Below are positions 34,801-44,167 of a stretch of 64,000 nt of DNA, one piece after another. A model generated the notes under the pieces. The model ran no database searches and had not been told where the DNA came from. It worked only from the letters and a program-made list of their open reading frames with translations. The DNA is from Azolla caroliniana (Eukaryota > Polypodiophyta), in NCBI GenBank assembly GCA_043228905.1, contig JBHGNT010000013.1:310001-374000 (forward strand), given 5' to 3'. A program made the translations under genes and the position numbers. Positions within the stretch are counted from its first letter, which is position 1. Every line of letters begins with the position of its first letter.

Positions 34801-37800
34801 TTATTTTCTAGATTACTGATCTAGTACTAATAAGGTACAAAACTAGTACTAATAAGGAACAAAGTACTACTCAGTTCCCAAATTACAAAACTAGTATCAA
34901 TCATGAGCAATGTACTAGTAACTTAGTTCACAAAGTACAGAACTAGACTAATCATGAACCATGTAGTACTTACTAAGTACTAATCCAACAAATGTAGATT
35001 GGTATTTTGTACATAAGTAATACTAAACATGATATGTGTTCTACACACCTAGTTACATAACTTGTACTAATTACACCAACAGTATTAATCTTGAACAGTA
35101 TTAGTACTAAACGTGATATGTGTTTGACACACCTCATTTCCAAATTACAATAATTGTACTATTATTCAGCAATTTACTATACACCTTGTTCCCAAATTAC
35201 ATTACTAATACTAATTCCCAAGTTACACAAACAATACTAACAGTCAACAGTGTACTATAAGTATAGTGTTTACTAAACTAATACTAGGCAAGTTGCAATA
35301 TAGATTGGACGATGTTGTACCTGGTTCCCTTTTAGTACTACTAATTCTGGAAAATTTCCCTTCAACTACACATACCAATTATATATTAAGAGTACTGCCA
35401 ATAGTAACCCACATAATTAGGGTTCCACATAATAGTTGTTAGAGATTACACTAAATTTGAAGTATGAATTGTGGCATACACTAGTTCTAGTCCAAATGTT
35501 AATTGACATCATATAATACAAACAATAGAATAGTAGAGCCACATACCGTACGGGTGTACTTTTAAACCCCAAGCATAGTACCACTCAACTGCAATTGTAG
35601 TTTTATAGTCCATACATGTATTCTCTTTCTCAAAATGATACTTAGCACATAGCACATGATATGTGTGCAAGCATGGTGTAATCACAACATCCATAGCCTC
35701 CAGCTTGAATCCGAGGCCACAAAATATACACCTGGAAGATTGCAAACACAAGTTATAATATATTAGCTGCTCACTTATTTATACCAGAGAAGTAGAAATA
35801 AATAACTTTTAAAGCCAATACCGTGATATAGCTATACTAATAATGGTACTTTCTATACCACTTGGGTGCTCAATTACAGATGGACACAAAGTATCAAAAC
35901 CATTTTGTTTTAAATCCTGCATCAAGCATGCAAGGTTCTCAGAATGCAACTTTAAGGCTGACAACTTATTATCTATTTCTTCATGTGCATTCCTGCAAGT
36001 ATCAAGGTCTCTCATCTGTGAACCTAATTGAGTGCCCATATTGTTCAGCTCTTTCTTCAACTCCTCTTTCAACACCTCACTTTTTGAATTTTGGATTGTC
36101 GATGCAATCCATTCATATGTAGTTTTTATTGAAGAAAATTTCTTTTCTGCCTGTATCTCAGCTGATTTAACTGCTTCCAAATTAGCAAGTAGTGTTTGTA
36201 TTCTTGAGCTCATAGAAGCTATGCAACCGGCCATCATCTGTTCATGCTTTTTAGTCATTGTGGCCCGTACCTTTGCCTCTAGAACTTGGTGGACAGATGT
36301 TATAGCTAGAATATCCACATGAGAGGTTCCAGATGACTTCAAGCCAGTGTTGGTACTGGAGGACCCTTTGTAATGTTCTGACCGGTGCCGATTAAAATCT
36401 TCCCAATTTACGTCAATGGCACCTTGAACTTCACATGCAAAAACACGTGCAAAAACAGTACCCACCTCATTGTTAGTGATTTGATTTGTATCATAAACAT
36501 GTTCGTATCTCGTCTTCAATAAATTCATGTATTCCCTCTTCAAACCACTTATGTGGAATCCTCGCCTTGTGTTGGGATGTGATGACCCCCAGGTTTTTAA
36601 CAACCACTCTCTCAGCTCTGGATAAACGTCAGGTCGTGCTCGAAGGAAATAATTGTTGAAAAACCGTGCTCGGCCACAACCGAGGAATAGGATCAACTCA
36701 CAGAAAACGGGAAATACAAAGTGCACGAGGACAATAGAGAGGAAGGTACACTGGATGTTTTACGTGGAAAACCCTAAATGGGAAAAACCACGGGAGTCCT
36801 CAAACTCCAACTATCACTATGAACAGGGATGTACACTGGTGAAGCTACAAGGCAACAACCTTGAGTTCACTATCTTCGCCACAGGCGGCGGTAATACACA
36901 GAGGCAACGACCTCTTCGTCTCTCTCTCTCTCTCGCTCACTCTCTCTCTCTCGGCTGCTCTCACTTCGCATAAAAAATGAGCAACAACACAAACTGTTTG
37001 CCCTAAGTCATATTTATACACATATGACTTTCGGGCTATTTACAAATATAGCCTCAAGGGCTCTTGGCAAACATATTCACAAATATGTCCCCGCATCCGG
37101 ATCTCTCTCCGGGTACATTCGTCATCCGGCTCCGTAACCGGGGTCTTCATCATCCGGCTCCGTAGCCGGGGTATTCATCATCCAGCTCCGTAGCCGGGGT
37201 CTTCATCATCCGGCTCCGTAACCGGGGTCTTCATCATCCGGCTCCGTAGCCGGGATATTCATCATCCGGCTCCGTAACCGCAACCGGGCTTGCCGTCATT
37301 CATCTCCGGACATCCCATCCGGAGGGACCGTAATCCCAACAAACTCCCCCTTCACTTCGGCATGGGATGTCTCTCCAATCCGATCCTCTTCCGGCATGCT
37401 TCCAGCTTGTCGGGTGTGAGCACCTTGGTCAGCATATCCGACCCGTTCTCGTCCGTGTGGATCTTCGTCAGCACGAAATCCTTGTCTTCAATCCTTTCCC
37501 GGATCCAGTGGTATCTCCGCTGGATGTGTTTCGTCCGGGAATGGTAGGCCGCATTCTTCGCAAGGTGGATGGCACTCAGACTATCACAGTGGAGTCGGTA
37601 CTCCTCCTGCCGGATACCGAGCTCTTTAATGAAGTCCTTCATCCATATTATTTCCTTGCCGGCTTCAACAGCCGCCATGTACTCCGCCTCCGTGGTTGAC
37701 AGCGCAACCGTCTTCTGCAGCCTCGACTGCCACGAAACAGCTCCACTTGCATACATCATCACATACCCTGATGTGGACCGGCTGGTATCTGCATCAGCCA

Positions 37801-40800
37801 ACATATCCGAATCGGTAAAGCCGTCGAACTTGGGCTTACCGGAACCGAATCGGAGGCACACGTTTGCCGTGCCCTTCAGGTATCGGAGTATCCACTTGAC
37901 CGCGTTCCAGTGCTCTTTGCCGGGATTGCTCATGTACCGGCTCACCACTCCAACTGCATATCCTATGTCCGGTCTTGTACACACCATTGCGTACATCAAG
38001 CTTCCGACGGCAGAGGCATATGGTACTTTCATCATGTCCTTCTTCTCAACCTTTGTCTTGGGGCTTTGCTTGCTGGACAGCTTGCAGTTTGCCGGGAGGG
38101 TTGACCCGACCGGTCTTGCTTCCGACATGTTGAACCGGTGAAGCACCTTTGTCACGTACTTCTCCTGTGACAGCCACAACTGCTTCTTCTTCCGGTCCCG
38201 GATGATGTGCATCCCTAGTATTTGCCTCGCCGGACCCAGGTCCTTCATTGAGAAGGTTCGATGAAGCGCTTTCTTCAACGTCCGTATCTTGACCTGGTCC
38301 CGTCCGACGATCAACATGTCGTTCACGTACAGGAGGAGTATTAGAGAGTCTCCTCCTTCGAACTTCTTCACAAACACGCAGTGATCAGACTGCGTTTTGT
38401 GGTACCCTTCGTCGGTCATGAAGGAGTCGAACTTCCGGTACCATTGCCGGGGAGCCTGCTTCAGTCCGTAAAGGCTCTTCTTCAACCGGCATACCAGGTG
38501 CTCCTTCCCTTTCTTCTCGAATCCTTCCGGTTGCTGCATGTAGATCTCTTCTTCGAGTTCACCGTGAAGGAATGCCGTCTTCACGTCCATCTGTTCTACC
38601 TCGAGGTCCATGCTTGCCGCTATGCTCAGCACCGTCCGGATGGAGGTCATCTTCACTACCGGGGCAAATATCTCGTCGAAGTCGACGCCCTTCTTCTGCT
38701 GAAACCCCTTCACCACGATCCTGGCTTTGTATCTCGGGGGGTTTCCGGCATCTCCCGGTTTCAGCTTGAACACCCACTTGTTTCGAAGTGCCCGCTTTCC
38801 TTTCGGCAACTCCACAAGTTCATATGTGTGGTTCTCATGCAGGGAATCCATCTCGTCCTGCATGGCACTCAACCACCTGCGGCTCTGGGTGTCATGCTTT
38901 GCTTCTTCAAAGCTCTCCGGCTCCCCCTCGTCGGTTAGCAGCACGTGCTCTGGTTCCGGAAATCTCCGGGGGGCCCTTCTCTCTCTTAGAGGATATCTCC
39001 GTTCCGGAGCTTCGGTAACCGGTTCTTCCGATTCTTCTTCATCCGAATCCATTTCGGGATCGGGGCCGGTTCCGGTATCATTTTCATCTTCTTCGGCCGG
39101 TTCTGTTTCTTCACCGTCTTCGGCCGGATCTTCGAGTGTTAACCGGTCCCTTGCCGGTCGGGACTGCTCCTCGTAGAGTTTATCCTCACCGGTCGCCTTG
39201 GAGCTCTTCATCTTCTTCTCCGACTCCCAGTCGGCGAGTGTCTTGTCCTCCATGAAGATGATGTCTCGACTCCTGAATATCTTCTTGTCGACCGGGTCCC
39301 ATACTCGGTAGCCGAACTCATCGTCGCCGTAACCGAGGAATATGCCTGGCCGGGTCTTTGGATCTAGCTTTCCTCTCCGGTCCTTTGCCACATGCACGTA
39401 TGCGAGACACCCGAACACCTTCAGATGCCGGTAGGATACTTCCCTACCGGTCCACACTCTCTGCGGCGTGTCCCCGTCCAAAGGTACTGAGGGTGATCTG
39501 TTTATCACGTATGTCGCCGTCGACATCGCCTCAGCCCAAAACCCCTTGGGTAATTCCGCATGCGCCAGCATACTCCGGACCCTCTCCATTATGGTCCGGT
39601 TCATCCTCTCGGCCAGCCCGTTCAGTTCCGGCGTCTTCGGCACAGAAAACTCGAGCCAGATTCCCTTCGAGCGACAGTACTCCTGGAACTGCCCCCGGTA
39701 TTCCCCTCCGTTATCCGCTCGTATCGCTTTCAGCTTCTTGCCGGATTCCCTTTCCACTCTCGCGTGAAGTTCTTTGAAGACGCACAAGACTTGGTCCTTT
39801 GTCTTCAACGGTGCCGTCCACAGCTTCCGGCTGTGGTCATCAATGAATGTCACGAAGTACTGGGCTCCGCCATGTGACTTCGTTTCTACTTGACACACGT
39901 CAGTGTGCACCAGCTCCAATGGTGCGCTACGTCTCGTCGGTGGCCTTGAGTGGAAAGAGGTCCGGTTTTGCTTACCGACCAGGCAGTCGGTGCACTTCTC
40001 CAGGTGCACATGCTTCACTGGAATAAGGTTGTCTTCTGCAAGCCTCTTCATCCCCTTGTCACTCATGTGGCACAATCTCTTGTGCCACAGCTCACCGGCA
40101 GTGTCGGCTGCCACGTTCAGCTCCTCCGGACATAGCCGGGAATTCATCAGGTATAGTGTGTTGACCTTCCGGGCCCGAGCCACTATCAGGCTCCCCTTGC
40201 TGAACTTCATGACACCGTTCCGGATGCTACCCGTGTAGCCTTCATCATCTAGCCTCCCGGCCGAGATCAGGTTCAATCAGACCTCCGGAACGTGTCGGAC
40301 ATCCTTCAGCAGCATCTTGCATCCGGTTGATGTCATCAGCCACACGTCTCCTATGCCGGCAATCCGGCATGTGCCTTCATTTCCCATCCGGACACAGCCG
40401 TGCTCACCGGCTGTGTAGGATGAGAAGTATTTCTTCTCCGGGGTCAGGTGGAACGACGCTCCGGAATCGACCACCCAGGTCATCTCTACACCGGCAAGGT
40501 TCAGCTCCCTCTCTTCGGTAATGAGCATTATCTCTTCTTCACTTGCCGCGAGTGCCGTCGTTCCTTTCCGGTCCTGCCCTCGCCGATCCGGACCTCTCCG
40601 GTCCGTGGCTCCCCGGTATGCACCGTTTCTCTCCGGTGACTTCTTCGAATCGGTGTCGTCGGCTCCGTTGTCCTTTCGGTAATGCCGACAATTCTTCCGG
40701 AAGTGCCCCGGCTTCCCACAGTGGAAGCATGTGGGCCTTCCTCTTGACTGCGACCGGGTCCCCGACTTCTCCCGTCTTTGCGGACTCCGGTTCCATTGTC

Positions 40801-42374
40801 TTCCCCGATCCGATTCGGTAAGCAGCATCTTCGGATCGGAAACCAGTTCTTTATCTCTCCGACGCGCTTCTTCGTTCAAAATGCTTGTCTTTACCGTTTG
40901 TAGAGACAAGTTATCTTCGGTGCAGGAGGTGTTGAGAGTCACCACCAAGTTCTCCCAGCTTTCCGGCAATGTACACATCAGAATGATGGCTTGCATTGCA
41001 TCCTCCAACGGGAACTTGATCGCCGCAAGCTGGTTCACGAATCCCATGAACGTGCTCACGTGTTCCACCATATTCTCGCCGTCCCGGTACTTGAGGTTCA
41101 CTATCTTCCTCATCAGGGAGGTCCGGTTCAACGCATTCTTCCTCTCGTAGAGGCCCGACAGCTTCTTCCACATCTCATATGCGTTGGTGTCGTTCGCCAC
41201 ATGTTGTAGGACGCTTACATCGACATATTGCCGGATCGTCGCTACGGCTTTCCGGTTCAGGAGCTTCCACTCCGACTCTATTACTCCCTTGGGTATCTCG
41301 GCATTGTCGATCGGTTCGTACAGGTCTCGGACGATGAGAAGGTCTTCCATCTTTATCTTCCAATCGGCGTAGTTCTGTGAGTTCAACATCATCATGCCCG
41401 GAGGCCCACTACCGCAGCCTTCCATTTTCTGTGTTACCGTCGCTCTGATACCACTTGTTGAAAAACCGTGCTCGGCCACAACCGAGGAATAGGATCAACT
41501 CACAGAAAACGGGAAATACAAAGTGCACGAGGACAATAGAGAGGAAGGTACACTGGATGTTTTACGTGGAAAACCCTAAATGGGAAAAACCACGGGAGTC
41601 CTCAAACTCCAACTATCACTATGAACAGGGATGTACACTGGTGAAGCTACAAGGCAACAACCTTGAGTTCACTATCTTCGCCACAGGCGGCGGTAATACA
41701 CAGAGGCAACGACCTCTTCGTCTCTCTCTCTCTCTCGCTCACTCTCTCTCTCTCGGCTGCTCTCACTTCGCATAAAAAATGAGCAACAACACAAACTGTT
41801 TGCCCTAAGTCATATTTATACACATATGACTTTCGGGCTATTTACAAATATAGCCTCAAGGGCTCTTGGCAAACATATTCACAAATATGTCCCCGCATCC
41901 GGATCTCTCTCCGGGTACATTCGTCATCCGGCTCCGTAACCGGGGTCTTCATCATCCGGCTCCGTAGCCGGGGTATTCATCATCCGGCTCCGTAGCCGGG
42001 GTCTTCATCATCCGGCTCCGTAACCGGGGTCTTCATCATCCGGCTCCGTAGCCGGGATATTCATCATCCGGCTCCGTAACCGCAACCGGGCTTGCCGTCA
42101 TTCATCTCCGGACATCCCATCCGGAGGGACCGTAATCCCAACAATAATTCCATCCAAGAGGTGTGTCTCGATTGATGGAGTGGTACATCTTCTTTCTCTG
42201 TGTTGATGAATTCATCACCCTTTCTCTTGTGGGTGTCTTCTTGCTTTCTTTCATGGGTGTCCTTCTTCCTTCCTTCACTGGTGTCTTCACTTTCTCTTTC
42301 ATCAATGTCTTCTTTATGGGTGTCCTTCTCGTCATTGTCCTAGTCAACAAAATTCTCAGGGAATGAATATGCAT
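31898..42374 (-). CDS. Transposon accessory gene: coiled-coil, RING-like and acidic repeat protein, interrupted by Copia J
   Basis: Minus strand. Exons: 42374-42144 joined in frame to 36653-35822 (J removed), 35731-35547, 33627-33301, 33221-32967 and 32874-31898 (TGA at 31898-31900). All four introns have GT..AG ends and keep one open frame. An acceptor-like ttttcttctag lies just before 42371, so a further 5' exon is likely and the start is unknown. The N-terminal part has a basic repeat ([KR]KTPxKE-like), then YFLRARPDVYPELREWLL and a long coiled coil (about 36250-35850). A RING-like finger crosses the first junction: RCIFCG, then ITPCLHTYHVLCAKYH. The last exon holds acidic repeats (EEKSDCTDNV, EEELDCTENV) and a basic, nuclear-signal-like end (KGFKIKKNVKSQK). 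I do not recognise the family. It could bind DNA or regulate transposition. Confidence 0.7.
33690..35300. repeat. Tandem repeat arrays in an accessory gene intron
   Basis: This lies within the 1.9-kb intron 35546-33628. AATCCCGAACAATGTAATGCTCAC recurs every 104 bp from about 34120 to 34440, with related 104-bp units from about 34000 to 34560. A second array of about 62 bp (CAACAATGTACCACTGACTTAG) repeats four times at about 34545-34790. All units carry AGTACTAAT. Degenerate copies extend to about 35280. Confidence 0.92.
36654..37341 (-). repeat. Element J 3' LTR
   Basis: 688 bp, TGTTGGGATTACGG...TTTTTCAACA on the minus strand. TATAAATA (antisense of 37010-37020) is the likely TATA box. Upstream of it is a 28-bp minisatellite, about six units of CATCATCCGGCTCCGTAGCC (37120-37290). 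One unit has CCAGC where the 5' LTR has CCGGC. A (TCTC)n tract lies at 36918-36955. Confidence 0.95.
37352..40276 (-). CDS. Element J pol: protease end, integrase, reverse transcriptase, RNase H
   Basis: A continuous 974-codon frame; the first residues still belong to the protease region shared with gag. GAG pre-integrase is at about residues 60-110 (ELWHKRLCHMS, then KCTDCLVGKQNRTSF). The integrase core has Asp126 (VHTDVCQ), Asp188 (RADNGGEY) and Glu223 (NGLAERMNRT), close to DD35E spacing. The RT region includes NKWVFKLKPGD, QMDVKTAFLHGELEEEIYM and the active site LLLYVNDMLIVG near residue 650, where the first Asp of YVDD is Asn. RNase H has ALSTTEAEYMAA and LHCDSLSAIHLAKN. The ATG used here is only the first Met after the stop: expression would need read-through of the TGA at 40277-40279, which separates it from gag in the same frame. 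The Asn change probably abolishes polymerase activity. Confidence 0.93.
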   Translation of the reverse strand: MNLISAGRLDDEGYTGSIRNGVMKFSKGSLIVARARKVNTLYLMNSRLCPEELNVAADTAGELWHKRLCHMSDKGMKRLAEDNLIPVKHVHLEKCTDCLVGKQNRTSFHSRPPTRRSAPLELVHTDVCQVETKSHGGAQYFVTFIDDHSRKLWTAPLKTKDQVLCVFKELHARVERESGKKLKAIRADNGGEYRGQFQEYCRSKGIWLEFSVPKTPELNGLAERMNRTIMERVRSMLAHAELPKGFWAEAMSTATYVINRSPSVPLDGDTPQRVWTGREVSYRHLKVFGCLAYVHVAKDRRGKLDPKTRPGIFLGYGDDEFGYRVWDPVDKKIFRSRDIIFMEDKTLADWESEKKMKSSKATGEDKLYEEQSRPARDRLTLEDPAEDGEETEPAEEDENDTGTGPDPEMDSDEEESEEPVTEAPERRYPLRERRAPRRFPEPEHVLLTDEGEPESFEEAKHDTQSRRWLSAMQDEMDSLHENHTYELVELPKGKRALRNKWVFKLKPGDAGNPPRYKARIVVKGFQQKKGVDFDEIFAPVVKMTSIRTVLSIAASMDLEVEQMDVKTAFLHGELEEEIYMQQPEGFEKKGKEHLVCRLKKSLYGLKQAPRQWYRKFDSFMTDEGYHKTQSDHCVFVKKFEGGDSLILLLYVNDMLIVGRDQVKIRTLKKALHRTFSMKDLGPARQILGMHIIRDRKKKQLWLSQEKYVTKVLHRFNMSEARPVGSTLPANCKLSSKQSPKTKVEKKDMMKVPYASAVGSLMYAMVCTRPDIGYAVGVVSRYMSNPGKEHWNAVKWILRYLKGTANVCLRFGSGKPKFDGFTDSDMLADADTSRSTSGYVMMYASGAVSWQSRLQKTVALSTTEAEYMAAVEAGKEIIWMKDFIKELGIRQEEYRLHCDSLSAIHLAKNAAYHSRTKHIQRRYHWIRERIEDKDFVLTKIHTDENGSDMLTKVLTPDKLEACRKRIGLERHPMPK
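40277..41425 (-). CDS. Element J gag and protease start
   Basis: I place the start at the ATG at 41425 (MEGCGSGPPG). A longer frame from 41479 would begin inside the LTR and read across the primer site. It has a Copia gag (UBN2-type) with NYADWKIKMEDLLIVRDLY and MWKKLSGLYERKNALNR, then a basic linker, a canonical zinc knuckle CFHCGKPGHFRKNC, and an aspartic protease with WVVDSGASFHL. The frame ends at TGA (40277-40279) after RHVPEV. The next codons, LNLISAGRLDD, continue the same frame in pol, and Arg (CGA) is the usual residue type there. The whole gag-pol is therefore one frame broken by a single TGA. Confidence 0.93.
   Translation of the reverse strand: MEGCGSGPPGMMMLNSQNYADWKIKMEDLLIVRDLYEPIDNAEIPKGVIESEWKLLNRKAVATIRQYVDVSVLQHVANDTNAYEMWKKLSGLYERKNALNRTSLMRKIVNLKYRDGENMVEHVSTFMGFVNQLAAIKFPLEDAMQAIILMCTLPESWENLVVTLNTSCTEDNLSLQTVKTSILNEEARRRDKELVSDPKMLLTESDRGRQWNRSPQRREKSGTRSQSRGRPTCFHCGKPGHFRKNCRHYRKDNGADDTDSKKSPERNGAYRGATDRRGPDRRGQDRKGTTALAASEEEIMLITEERELNLAGVEMTWVVDSGASFHLTPEKKYFSSYTAGEHGCVRMGNEGTCRIAGIGDVWLMTSTGCKMLLKDVRHVPEV
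41442..41453 (-). promoter_or_regulatory. Element J primer binding site
   Basis: The antisense of GCTCTGATACCA gives TGGTATCAGAGC, an exact initiator-Met tRNA complement, 2 bp inside the 5' LTR boundary. Confidence 0.94.
41456..42143 (-). repeat. Element J 5' LTR
   Basis: 688 bp, the same as 36654-37341 apart from one visible base in the minisatellite. It should drive transcription of J toward lower coordinates, from the TATAAATA near 41812-41822. Confidence 0.95.
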
Positions 42375-43626
42375 GTACTAGAAGAAAACTCAAGCAATTA
42401 CCATCAACACATAGCAAATCATCACATTGCATGTACAAACCATGTCAAACACACAATAACCCTAAATAGTCGGAAAAAAACTCATCCATGTCAAACACAC
42501 AGACAATAAAAACAGACGGATAGGAAAGTCAAAGAAAACGAAAACATTGTAAATCATCATAGCCAACTCCATCACATCGCATGTACAAGCCATGTCAAAC
42601 ACACAGAAACCCAAAATAGTCGGAAAAACACTCATCCATGTCAAACTCACACAAAATAAAACAGATGGACAGGAAGAACAAAACGAAAACATAGCAACTC
42701 ATCATAGCCAACTCCATTTACGTTGCATGTACAAACTTGTCTAACACACAACCACCTCGATCAAAATATTGTCATACATTTTTAAAAGAAACATAGAGAA
42801 ACACAGAGAAAACAAAAACATACCAGTTGGGCATGCAACACATAGACTATGAATAATCAAACCCTAAAAATGGCCATACACATGCAAATAAAAAACAGAC
42901 AGACAGGAAACATTTAGAAAAAGAAAACATACCAGTTAGGCATGCAACACAAAGAATACCTAGAGGTCGTACAACTTGCAGAGGTACCACACCGTGTTGA
43001 TTTCGACAAACAAGGTTGCTGCAGAGGAGACAAACGAGCATAGACAGAGGAGACAAACGAGCATACACAAGGAAGGAAAATCAACAACACATACAACGAG
43101 TAGGGGAAACAAAAAAATCTGCGTATACAGAGTTCAGAGATCGAACCTGGCACAGAGGGGAACACAAGAACAACTACGCGGGGAAACAGAGAATCGAAGG
43201 TGGAGTGAGAGAGAGAAACAGAAAGAAAGAAAGAAACAGAGCTTCGAAGGTGGAGTGAGAGAGAGAAAGAGAGAGATAGACCTGTAATAGATATGTCATC
43301 TTTCTTTAACTTTCTGCCACTGTCTGTCTGACAACTTCGAGACAGAAGAGAGAGAGAGAGAGAGTGAGAGAGAGAGACATACCAATTGACACGTTCGACT
43401 ACCCATACCAGAGAGAGAGAGAGAGAGAGATACTGAGACTGACCAACTGTCACAATGGATACCTTCTCCAGGTGTGCTTTCGTACAACTCTACCTCTAGG
43501 GACATTTCGAGTGTGACGTATAATATCTTTGTGCAAATGAATTTGTTTTTTGTTTTTTGAAATTTATTTACAATTTTTAATGTTTATTTTCTTCTTCGAT
43601 TTAGTACTAAATTTTTGGCCAAAAGT
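42375..43626. other. DNA transposon right end, mostly non-coding
   Basis: This probably holds the promoter and one or more 5' exons of the accessory gene, which I could not define. Imperfect direct repeats (CATGTCAAACACACA, AGTCGGAAAAA, CATCCATGTCAAAC) run at 42440-42700, and a repeated CATACCAGTTGGGCATGCAACACA occurs at about 42820 and 42930. GA-rich tracts: (AG)n at 43337-43377 and 43410-43430. GATTTAGTACTAAATTT near the edge is a palindrome resembling motifs at the left end. Confidence 0.5.
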
Positions 43627-43652
43627 TGGTACACCGTAGCATGCTTCGACCC
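43627..43652 (-). repeat. Right terminal inverted repeat
   Basis: The complement of the left repeat at 25757-25782 with one mismatch, followed by the TATT duplication (43653-43656). Confidence 0.95.
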
Positions 43653-43656
43653 TATT

Positions 43657-44163
43657 AGATATTTACTAATTAGGAAATCAATGTGTATCTCTGTCAGAAG
43701 GGACAAAGAATAAAGTTAGCATGTTTTGATGTAACGGCCTCCTCGGCAACCTATAAAAGGGAAGGGGAAAAGAAGAAGAGGTATCGCGTTTTGGGGAGAA
43801 GAAAGGAGGTGTTGTCAGACTGGGAAACGAGCTCTCTCTTCCTCTATCATCATTCTCCGCAAGGTTGCCATCGTTGTAATTGTCACTTTTATTATAATTG
43901 AATCTCTTGTTTCCGTCTACTTGTGTTATTTGTGTTATCTGGTTTTTTGGGAGTGTCGTCTTTCACCTCTCTTGAGTGTGCTCCTTGAGTAAGTCGGCAT
44001 ATGCGTTGGTGGTTCAATCACCGGGGAAGTGCTGCCGGTTGCTGACAGACCTAGCCTGCCTTGCACTTGCGTGCTTCTCACTTCCTCTTGTCTCTCTTGC
44101 TCCTCGGTTCAGGGCCCCCGTGGTCCTGCCTTATTTCACACGCGAAAGCGTAACAACACAACA
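43657..44163 (+). repeat. Element H 3' LTR, second part
   Basis: Continues from AGATATTTACTAATTAGG to ...CACAACA and matches 19463-19969. It includes the TATA region CCTATAAAAGGG near 43751. Confidence 0.92.
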
Positions 44164-44167
44164 ACGT

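Larger units (their letters stand above)
36654..42143 (-). mobile_element. Copia element J, young insertion
   Basis: 5490 bp, with 688-bp LTRs (36654-37341 and 41456-42143) that I see differing at one base. The TSD is ATAAT (36649-36653 and 42144-42148). It has an initiator-Met primer site, a near-complete gag-pol and a polypurine tract. Transcription is on the minus strand. It is the innermost and youngest layer of the nest. It interrupts the transposon accessory gene within the codons for GWNY/FLR and lies in the same orientation as that gene. Confidence 0.96.
25757..43652 (+). mobile_element. Large Sola-type DNA transposon with accessory gene
   Basis: A 17.9-kb element (12.4 kb without the Copia J insertion and its duplication) between 26-bp terminal inverted repeats that differ at one base. 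It is flanked by TATT on both sides (25753-25756 and 43653-43656). The empty site GGTATTAGATATTT is preserved in the 5' LTR of H. It carries a plus-strand DDD-type transposase (26940-30754) and a convergent minus-strand multi-exon accessory gene (31898-42374 and probably beyond). A possible captured host gene piece lies between them. The Sola superfamily is defined by DDD transposases and 4-bp duplications, and both fit here. The family assignment rests on motif memory and would need a profile search. Confidence 0.85.
19330..44163 (+). mobile_element. Gypsy element H, nested in G and split by a DNA transposon
   Basis: H is a Ty3/gypsy element with 640-bp LTRs (19330-19969; 25624-25756 plus 43657-44163), gag, protease, RT, RNase H and integrase in gypsy order. 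The LTRs begin TGTCRYG and end GACA or AACA. The flanking duplication ACGT lies at 19326-19329 and 44164-44167. It could be read as 5 bp because the LTR ends in A. Both LTR halves add up to the same length once the DNA transposon and its TATT duplication are removed. Many stops and an altered RT box make H inactive. Confidence 0.92.

Noticed and set aside
38381-38938. Long plus-strand frames opposite Copia J pol
   Set aside because: They mirror the codon pattern of the intact pol frame on the other strand and have no motifs of their own.
42914-43453. Ser/Leu-rich minus-strand frame of 179 codons in the transposon right end
   Set aside because: Built largely on (AG)n/(CT)n tracts; low-complexity and not supported by motifs. 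An accessory-gene 5' exon may lie in this region, but I could not define it.
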